Assembly: GCA_016795205.1 (NCBI GenBank)
Contig: JAEUHZ010000022.1
Location: 1 to 48,015 of the forward strand
Direction of reading: 5' to 3'
DNA length: 48,015 nucleotides
Origin: Planctomycetota bacterium
Lineage (GTDB): Bacteria; Planctomycetota; UBA1135; GCA-002686595
This document shows, piece after piece, positions 41,540 to 48,015 of this stretch (positions are counted from its first letter, which is position 1; the number at the start of each line of letters is the position of its first letter). The notes under the pieces were generated by a model. The model ran no database searches. It was given only the letters and a program-made list of their open reading frames with translations, and was not told the origin of the DNA. Both the position numbers and the translations under genes were made by a program.

Positions 41540-42559
41540 TCAGCGGCTGGCGATCGCCACGGTCCAGGCCAGGGCGGCGCCCAGCACGGCGCCCGCGGCG
41601 ACCAGCGCCTGCCGCCCGTCCGAGAGGCGCAGCGCGCGGCGCGGCACGCGCGCGAGGAGCAGGCCCAGCCCCGCGCCGGCAGCGAAGCCCAGGGCGTGCG
41701 CGCCGACGTCGACGCGCTGCAAGGCGTCGAGCGAGTCGGGGTCCCCGACGTTGACGCCGCCCATGCCGAGCCAGGCCAGCAGGCCGAAGCCCATGATCAC
41801 GGGCACCCAACGGCGCCACGGGCGGTAACGCAGCTCGGAGCGCCGCGCGAACTCGTAGGCGACCTGCGCGCCCAGCAAGCCGAACACGGCCGTCGAGGCC
41901 CCCAGCGAACGGTGCGACGCGTCCTGTAGCCAGGCGTTGGCATAGTTCCCGAGCGTGCCGGAGAGCAGCGCGCTCCACCACGCCGCGCCCACGCCCACGC
42001 TGGCCGAGAGAATCACGGACAGCACGGCGCCGAACACGACGTTCCCGGCCAGGTGCGGCAGGTCGGCGTGCAGGAACAGGGCCGTCACGGCGCGCCACCA
42101 CTCGCCGGCGCGGATCTGGGCGGCGTCCGCGCGGCCCAGCGCCTCCCAGTCCAGGCCGAACCGGTGCGCCTCCTGGAAGGTGAACAGGAGCACGAGCAGG
42201 CCACCGAACACGATCGCGGCGTGCACGCCGCCCGAGATCGGGGCCGGATGGACCTCCTTGGGCGGCCAACCGGCGTTCTCGGCGGCGTAGCGCGCCAGCT
42301 CGGACGCGGCGGCGGCGTGGTCCTCGGCGCGCACGACGAGCACTTCCTCGCCCGCGTGCCGCAGCACGCCGCTCGCGATCCCGGCCGCCTGGAGCGTCAG
42401 GGTCTGGTGCCGGATGGCGCGCGCATCGCGCGAGCGTGCGACCTCGATCCAGGCCGATTGCGAGGGTCCTAGGTGGTGCTGTTCCAGATCTGTTCCCGCA
42501 ACCCGACCGGGCGAGCGGGGAAGATAGGATCGCCTCGGACCCCGCGCGAGCCCAACCAC
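41540..42559 (-). CDS. Rhomboid protease with N-terminal soluble domain
   Basis: 339 residues from a GTG at 42559. Residues about 36-95 (WIEVARSRDARAIRHQTLTL, EEVLVVRAEDHAAAASELA) form a small alpha/beta domain similar to DUF2007/GlpG-type cytoplasmic domains. Then come membrane helices with LHADLPHLAGNVVFG, catalytic GASTAVFG (Ser) and DVGAHALGFAAG (His). This is a different rhomboid subtype from the one at 12850. The true start is unclear: the first 35 residues are not conserved-looking and no other ATG, GTG or TTG lies before the soluble domain, so GTG 42559 is used by default. Divergent from the GH78-like gene, 14 bases apart. Confidence 0.85.
   Translation of the reverse strand: MVGLARGPRRSYLPRSPGRVAGTDLEQHHLGPSQSAWIEVARSRDARAIRHQTLTLQAAGIASGVLRHAGEEVLVVRAEDHAAAASELARYAAENAGWPPKEVHPAPISGGVHAAIVFGGLLVLLFTFQEAHRFGLDWEALGRADAAQIRAGEWWRAVTALFLHADLPHLAGNVVFGAVLSVILSASVGVGAAWWSALLSGTLGNYANAWLQDASHRSLGASTAVFGLLGAQVAYEFARRSELRYRPWRRWVPVIMGFGLLAWLGMGGVNVGDPDSLDALQRVDVGAHALGFAAGAGLGLLLARVPRRALRLSDGRQALVAAGAVLGAALAWTVAIASR
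42525..42530 (+). promoter_or_regulatory. TAGGAT -10-like hexamer for the GH78-like gene
   Basis: TAGGAT lies 43 bases before ATG 42574, inside the 5' end of the divergent rhomboid reading. The overlapping minus-strand TATCTT at 42522-42527 could serve the rhomboid if its start is downstream of GTG 42559. Confidence 0.35.
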
Positions 42560-42573
42560 CCTGTGCGATCGTC

Positions 42574-45500
42574 ATGACGAAGATCCCCATCCGTCCGCAG
42601 AGCGCGCTCTGCCTGCTGGTCCTGTGTGCCGGCACTGCGATCAGCGGGCCCGCGGATCCGGCCGCTCCAGAGGGCCCGGGCGCGCCGCACAGGCTGCGCG
42701 TCGAGCTGCGCGAGGATCCCTTGGGGGTCGACGACCCGCGGCCGCGCTTCTCGTGGGAGCTCGACGATCCGCGGCGCGCTGCGCGGTCCAGCGCCTACCA
42801 CCTGCTCGTCGCGGCCAGCGAGGTCGGGCTCAAGGGCGGGAAGGGCGACGCCTGGGACAGCGGCCAGGTCGAGTCGGGCCGCACGAGCGGCGTCGAGTAC
42901 GCCGGCAAGCCGCTCGAGGCCGGGCGCACCTACTGGTGGACCGTGCGGAGCTGGGATGCCACCGGCGTCGCGTCGCCCTGGTCCGCCCCGGTGCGCTTCG
43001 TCCCCGCGCCACGCCCGGACCATGCCTGGCAAGCGTCGTGGATCCGCGCCGCGCCCGAGCGTGCCTCCTCCGCCGTCGGTCACAAGAGCGACACCGTGGC
43101 GGCTGCGGATGCTTGGCCGTGGATCTCGCTCGATTTCGGCGGTGACGTGCGCTGCGACCGCATCCGGCTGCACCCCGCGCGTCCGCACGGTGACGCCTCG
43201 CGGCCGGGCGTCCTGTTCCCGCTCCGCATCCGGGTGTACACGGACCCCACCGGTCGTTTCGCGGACACCAAGGCCTTCCGCATCGCGGAGTACGAATGGC
43301 AGGACATCCCCGACGCCGGCGCGGCGCCGTTCGAGCTCGAGCTGGGGCGCTACACGCTGCGCTACCTGCGCATCGTCGCGACGAAGCTCCAGTCGGACGG
43401 CGCCAGCGGGTACGCGCTGGCGCTGGGGGAGGTCGAGGTGCTCGACGCCGGCACGAACATCGCCCCGAGCGCGCAGGTCACGGTCAGCGGCTCGGCGCTC
43501 GGCGCGGAGTGGTCTCCGCTCGCGCTCGTCGACGGGGTGCTGGAGCCCGGGGCAGATCCCGCGACGGTCCTGGAACCCGCGCAGCCGCGACTGCGGCACT
43601 CGCTCACCCTGGAAGCACCGATCGCGCGCGCGTACCTGCACGCCGCGGCGCTCGGCGCGTACGAGCTGACGGTCAACGGCCGCCCCGCGCGCGGCGCGCG
43701 CCCGGTCGACGCCGGGAACGATGCCCAGCGTGCGGTCTACCAGACGTACGACCTCACGCGGCTCCTCGCGCAGGGCGAGAGCGTGATCGGCGTCCAGCTC
43801 GCGCGGCGCAGCCCGTGGCCGCCCTCGGCGGAGGCCGCCGAGCCCGAGGGGCCCGGCGAGCCGGCCTTCTTCGCCGAGGGCGAGGTGCTGCTCGAGAACG
43901 GCCGGCGCGTTCCGCTGCGCACGGGCGTGAGCTGGCGCGGCACGCGCTCGGGTCCGCTGCTCTCGCTGGGCGTGCGCGGCGACGAGACGCGCGACGCGCG
44001 GCGCGACGCCGAGGGCTGGGACGCGCAGCGCGCGAGCAGCGCCGGGTGGCGCCCCGTCGAGGTCGTCGAGGACCTGCGGCCGGTGCTCGTGGCGGATCGC
44101 GAGCCGCCGGCACGCGTCCAGGACCTCCTCGAACCGGCCTCCGTGCGCGAGGTCGCGCCGGGCGTGTTCGACTACGACTTCGGACGCGACGTCATCGGCG
44201 CGGTGCGCCTCGAGCTCGTCGGCACGGCGGGGCAGGTCGTGACGATTCGGCGGAGCTTGCGCGCCCTGGGGCCAGGCCCGGCAACTCCCAGCTCCGAGCC
44301 AGCGGACCGTATGACGCTGCGCGACGGCCAGCAGACGCTCGAGCCGCACTTCGGGCTGGGCACGTTCCGCTACGTGCGGGCGGAGGGCTGCGCTACGGAC
44401 GCGCCGCCGCCGACGGCGGTCGCGCTGGTCGTCGAGCCGGAACTGGCCGAGGCGGCCGCCTTCCGCAGCTCGGATCCGGTCTTGAACGCGATCTTCGAGC
44501 GCGAGTCCGGAGCGTTGAAGGAGCAGTGGCTCACCCCGACGGATTTCGAGGCCCGCGCGGTCGTCACCCCCTTCGCGCTGTTGCGGTTCGACTGCGCCGC
44601 CGCGCTCGGCGCGCGGCTCACGGCGGCGCGCGCCGCGCTGGACGCCCTGCCGCGCCGACCGGGTTCCCACGACGACCCGGCGTGGGCCGAGGTCTACGTG
44701 CTCCAGCCGTGGGAGCTGTGGCTCCACACCCACGACCTCCCGTTCCTGCGCTCGAGCGCGACACGGGCGCTCTCCTGGATCGCTTCATTTCCAGAGCCTG
44801 CGCAGCTCGCCTGGCCGGTCGCGGAGCGCCAGGGCCTCTCGCGCGCCGATGAGCACGCCGGGAACATCCTGGCTGCGGTCTACCTGGCCCGGTCGGCGCG
44901 AATCGCGGCCAGGATGGCGCTCGCCGTCGACGACCCGGCCGCGCACGCCCAGGCGCTCGCCATCGCCCAACGCGCGACGAGCCACGCCCGCGCCGGATTC
45001 GCGGAGGCCACGCGCGCCGCCGGATTGCACCAACAGCGACTGCTCGTCGCCGTGCTGGCCTTCGAGCTGTGGGAGTCACCCGAGGAAGCCCGCGCCTGGG
45101 CCGGCCAGCTCGCGCAGCTCCTGCGCGCCGGGCAGCCGCTCGTCGTGGGTTCAGACCTCGGGCATCGCGCGCTGCTGGTGCTCTCGCGCCACGGGCATCA
45201 CGACCTCTCGCTCGAGCTCCTACGGCGCCCCGAGCCCGAGCAGCTGCACCTGCGCCCGGGCGAAGCGCCTCCCACCTGGTGGACGGCCCGACCGGCCGAG
45301 CCGGGCGCCCGCCTGACCTGGGCGCGTGCGACCTCGCCGGCGATCGGCGAGTGGCTGGTGCGCGCCATCGCCGGGCTCGAGCTGTCCGACGCGGACGCAC
45401 CCGGACCGTGGACGCGGATCCAGCTCGCGCCACGCATCACGGGCGGGCTCACGAGCGCCAGCGCCGAGCACCGCTCGATCGCGGGATTCGTGCGGAGCGC

Positions 45501-45717
45501 GTGGCGGGTCGAGGGCGACGTGCTCGAGTACGCCTGCACGGTGCCGCCGGGCTCGACGGCCGTGCTCGATCTGCCGGCCAAGGACGGCGCCTCGATCGAG
45601 CTCGATGGGAAGGCACTCTCGGAGGACCCCTCGCTGAGCCCGCGCCCGGGCGCGCCCGGGATCGTGCGCCTCGAGCTGCCCGCGGGCAGCTACACCTTCC
45701 GGTCCAAGCTCCGCTGA
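42574..45717 (+). CDS. GH78 alpha-L-rhamnosidase-like protein lacking the usual catalytic motifs
   Basis: 1047 residues, exported (SALCLLVLCAGTAISG). Domain order follows GH78: an N-terminal fibronectin-like domain (PRFSWELDDPRRAARSSAY and YWWTVRSWDATG), an inserted discoidin-like sandwich (about 170-330), a rhamnosidase N domain (about 349-410, AYELTVNGRPA), a concanavalin-like domain (about 523-620, DYDFGRDVIGAVRLE), the alpha/alpha barrel (about 625-960) and a C-terminal beta domain ending TFRSKLR. Where active enzymes have DxxxRDERxGW with the acid Glu, this protein reads LTPTDFEARAVVTPF (about 653). Where they have a TTxWE-type motif with the base, it reads APPTWWTARP (about 899). It may be a binding protein rather than an enzyme. 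Confidence 0.82.
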   Translation: MTKIPIRPQSALCLLVLCAGTAISGPADPAAPEGPGAPHRLRVELREDPLGVDDPRPRFSWELDDPRRAARSSAYHLLVAASEVGLKGGKGDAWDSGQVESGRTSGVEYAGKPLEAGRTYWWTVRSWDATGVASPWSAPVRFVPAPRPDHAWQASWIRAAPERASSAVGHKSDTVAAADAWPWISLDFGGDVRCDRIRLHPARPHGDASRPGVLFPLRIRVYTDPTGRFADTKAFRIAEYEWQDIPDAGAAPFELELGRYTLRYLRIVATKLQSDGASGYALALGEVEVLDAGTNIAPSAQVTVSGSALGAEWSPLALVDGVLEPGADPATVLEPAQPRLRHSLTLEAPIARAYLHAAALGAYELTVNGRPARGARPVDAGNDAQRAVYQTYDLTRLLAQGESVIGVQLARRSPWPPSAEAAEPEGPGEPAFFAEGEVLLENGRRVPLRTGVSWRGTRSGPLLSLGVRGDETRDARRDAEGWDAQRASSAGWRPVEVVEDLRPVLVADREPPARVQDLLEPASVREVAPGVFDYDFGRDVIGAVRLELVGTAGQVVTIRRSLRALGPGPATPSSEPADRMTLRDGQQTLEPHFGLGTFRYVRAEGCATDAPPPTAVALVVEPELAEAAAFRSSDPVLNAIFERESGALKEQWLTPTDFEARAVVTPFALLRFDCAAALGARLTAARAALDALPRRPGSHDDPAWAEVYVLQPWELWLHTHDLPFLRSSATRALSWIASFPEPAQLAWPVAERQGLSRADEHAGNILAAVYLARSARIAARMALAVDDPAAHAQALAIAQRATSHARAGFAEATRAAGLHQQRLLVAVLAFELWESPEEARAWAGQLAQLLRAGQPLVVGSDLGHRALLVLSRHGHHDLSLELLRRPEPEQLHLRPGEAPPTWWTARPAEPGARLTWARATSPAIGEWLVRAIAGLELSDADAPGPWTRIQLAPRITGGLTSASAEHRSIAGFVRSAWRVEGDVLEYACTVPPGSTAVLDLPAKDGASIELDGKALSEDPSLSPRPGAPGIVRLELPAGSYTFRSKLR

Positions 45718-45720
45718 GCG

Positions 45721-45936
45721 ATGCGAACACGGCTGTTCCTCGTCGCGCTGCCGGTCGCGGTCCTCCTGGCCCTGTGGCTCGGACCGGGGCTCTCGCCCGA
45801 CGACGTCTTGCGGGAGGGGCCGCTCGCCCTGCCGCCCGCGGAGGGCGAGCCCGTGCCCGCGGCCGATCCGGAGCCGGCGGCCGTCGACCTCGAGTGCGAG
45901 CCGCCGCACGATCCAGGTCCCGACGGCGACCTTTGA
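45721..45936 (+). CDS. Small exported or membrane-anchored acidic protein
   Basis: 71 residues, beginning three bases after the GH78-like stop. A basic start (MRTRL) and a hydrophobic helix (FLVALPVAVLLALWLGPGL) precede a Pro/Glu/Asp-rich tail (EGEPVPAADPEPAAVDLEC). It has the layout of a membrane anchor or signal peptide plus a short acidic tail. No family recognised. The close spacing to the upstream gene and codon bias in keeping with neighbours support it, but at this size chance is possible. Confidence 0.5.
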   Translation: MRTRLFLVALPVAVLLALWLGPGLSPDDVLREGPLALPPAEGEPVPAADPEPAAVDLECEPPHDPGPDGDL

Positions 45937-46029
45937 GCGCCCGCGGCTTGCGCGCCGCGCCCCCCTGGCAGGATCCTGGCACGTGCAGCCACGACGGCGG
46001 CCCGCCGACGCCTGCCTCCTGGAGCGACC

Positions 46030-46485
46030 ATGACCTCAGCGCGCACGACCACCGGCCTGCGCTCGATCGGCTACGTGATCCTCTTCGTCCGCGACATGCA
46101 GCGCTCGATCGCGTTCTATCGCGACACGCTCGGCATCCCGGTGAAGATGCAGGAGCACAACTGGACCGAGTTCGACATGACGGGCGCCATCCTGGCCCTG
46201 CACACGATCGACGGCGACGCCCCGCCGGCTCCCAAGCCGCTCGCGGACCCGTCGCAGAAGCAGGGGGTCGCGGTCGAGGTCGTGTTCACCGTGGACGATC
46301 CGCTCGGCGTGCGCGCGGCCGTCGTGAAGTCCGGCGTCACGGTCGCGCCGCCCAAGATGGTCCACGAGGCCGGGCCCAGCGTCGGCGTCTCGTGCCTGTT
46401 CGAGGACCCCGACGGGAACCTGCTGAGCATCTACGGGCTCGTGCCGCGTTCAGCCTGGCAGGCGCAGGGATCTCGGGCCTCGTGA
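46030..46485 (+). CDS. VOC (glyoxalase/bleomycin-resistance fold) protein
   Basis: 151 residues, one pair of beta-alpha-beta-beta-beta modules: IGYVILFVRDMQRSIAFYRDTLGIP starts module one (key FYRDTLG), and CLFEDPDGNLLSIYGL ends module two with the typical metal-site Glu/Asp region. ILALHTIDG is the first-module metal strand with His. Substrate unknown. A GGAG site lies six bases before the ATG. Its stop overlaps the GTG of the sigma factor gene (GTGA), an unusual coupling. Confidence 0.88.
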   Translation: MTSARTTTGLRSIGYVILFVRDMQRSIAFYRDTLGIPVKMQEHNWTEFDMTGAILALHTIDGDAPPAPKPLADPSQKQGVAVEVVFTVDDPLGVRAAVVKSGVTVAPPKMVHEAGPSVGVSCLFEDPDGNLLSIYGLVPRSAWQAQGSRAS

Positions 46486-47216
46486 GCGCGGCGACGAGCG
46501 GGGACGCGCGCTTCCTCACGACACGCTGGTCCGTCGTGCTCGACGCTGGGAACGTGGCCTCTCCGCGCCGCGCGGCGGCGCTCGAGGACCTGGCGACTGC
46601 CTACTGGTTCCCGCTGTACGCCTACGCGCGGCGCAAGGGGCTCGCGCGCGATGCCGCGGCGGACCTCGTGCAGGCGCACTTCGCGCGCATCCTCGAGCGC
46701 GAGGATCTCGCCACCGTCGACCGCGAGCGCGGCCGCTTCCGCGCTTGGTTGCGCGCGGGTCTCGATCACCTGCTCGCGAACCAGCGCGAGGCCGAGCGCG
46801 CGCAGAAACGCGGTGGGAACGCCATCCACGTGCCGATCGACGCGCCGGGCGCCGAGTCGCGGCTCGCGCTGGATCTCCCGGATCCGCGCCCTCCGGAGCG
46901 CACGTTCGAGCGCGAATGGGCGCTCACGCTGCTCGGGCGCGCGCGTGAGCGGCTCGCGGCCGAGCAAGCGCACGCGGGCAAGGCCGCCGTGTTCGAGGCG
47001 CTGCTCCCGGCGCTGGCCGGCGACGACGACGCGCCGCCGCACGCCGCGGTCGCGCTGCGCCTGGGGATCAGCGAGAACGCGGCCAAGGTCGCGCTGCACC
47101 GCCTGCGGCGGCGACTCGGCGAGCTCGTGCGCGACGAGGTCGCGGGCACCCTGGGGCCGGGGGAAGACGTCGAGGGCGAGCTGCGCGAGCTGCTGGCGGC
47201 GCTCGGGACCGGCTGA
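46482..47216 (+). CDS. ECF-type RNA polymerase sigma factor of the planctomycete kind
   Basis: 244 residues from GTG 46482. FLTTRWSVVLDAG at the N-terminus is characteristic of the sigma factors that accompany planctomycete kinases. Region 2 is RAAALEDLATAYWFPLYAYARRKG then DAAADLVQAHFARILER, where the helix that reads the -10 lies. Region 4 is a helix-turn-helix VALRLGISENAAKVALHRLRRRLGEL in sense (key residues GISENAAK). The linker is long, with KRGGNAIHVPID. It is followed after 68 bases by a Ser/Thr kinase in the same direction; in planctomycetes such pairs may link kinase signals to promoter choice. Confidence 0.88.
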   Translation: MSAATSGDARFLTTRWSVVLDAGNVASPRRAAALEDLATAYWFPLYAYARRKGLARDAAADLVQAHFARILEREDLATVDRERGRFRAWLRAGLDHLLANQREAERAQKRGGNAIHVPIDAPGAESRLALDLPDPRPPERTFEREWALTLLGRARERLAAEQAHAGKAAVFEALLPALAGDDDAPPHAAVALRLGISENAAKVALHRLRRRLGELVRDEVAGTLGPGEDVEGELRELLAALGTG

Positions 47217-47284
47217 GCCGCGCCCGGAATTCCCGTAACCTCGTCCCGCGGCCCCGGCACGGAGGAGCGAACCGGAGACCGCCC

Positions 47285-48015
<731 letters not shown>

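Noticed and set aside
42469..44733. 754-codon minus-strand frame opposite the GH78-like gene
   Set aside because: No family motif, strongly Arg-rich, and it lies wholly under a recognisable GH78-type protein on the plus strand.

Overview
The window is very GC-rich, densely coded and about 48 kb long. It most likely comes from a planctomycete (Planctomycetota), probably one of the high-GC marine or freshwater lineages. Supporting signs are a large dehydrogenase of the PVC type carrying HEAT repeats and a CxxCH heme site, an ECF sigma factor followed by a zinc-ribbon Ser/Thr kinase, a kinase with RDD membrane domains, HEAT-repeat proteins with Pro/Gly-rich linkers, and a secreted protein with a CFGDGTG...CPCG C-terminal domain. 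I see no rRNA, tRNA, CRISPR array, insertion sequence or phage gene, and no gene-free stretch longer than 300 bases. The lineage is an inference from gene families only.

Layout. 1-5.6 kb: the 3' end of ilvE, a secreted HEAT-repeat protein, and a large membrane kinase with a second, degenerate kinase domain. 5.7-12.8 kb: an SPFH protein paired with a small ribbon-helix-helix protein, a ferredoxin-NADP reductase coupled to a gamma-class carbonic anhydrase, the helicase HrpB, a methyltransferase, an esterase and a small beta-carbonic-anhydrase-like protein. 12.85-13.6 kb: a rhomboid protease. 13.6-26.5 kb: ten co-directional minus-strand genes, mostly overlapping by 1-4 bases. In transcription order they are a Tm-1-like (UPF0261) protein, a lipoprotein solute-binding protein, two permeases, a 58-residue membrane protein, two different MalK-type ATPases, a 1638-residue ThuA/PVC-dehydrogenase/cytochrome c/ThuA protein, a PEP-hydrolase-like TIM barrel and a cupin. 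26.6-34.1 kb: UvrD/PcrA helicase, RlmN-like methyltransferase, CrcB, a thioredoxin-fold protein, a hypothetical protein, an L,D-transpeptidase and YaeQ. 34.1-48 kb: a large secreted protein, a dipeptidase plus POT peptide transporter, GNAT, an NTP-exchanger-like transporter, a second rhomboid, a GH78-like protein without recognisable catalytic motifs, a VOC protein, an ECF sigma factor and the 5' part of a kinase.

The most interesting item is the ten-gene locus. It looks like one uptake-and-oxidation pathway for an unknown sugar, polyol or glycoside: an ABC importer with two different ATPases, a heme-linked dehydrogenase flanked by ThuA domains, and the two halves of the protein known in plants as Tm-1 at opposite ends of the locus. 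The second theme is regulatory. Several genes or operons have a TAnnnT hexamer 7-8 bases before the start codon (others 9-12), the layout expected of leaderless transcripts. This pattern also revises some start codons.
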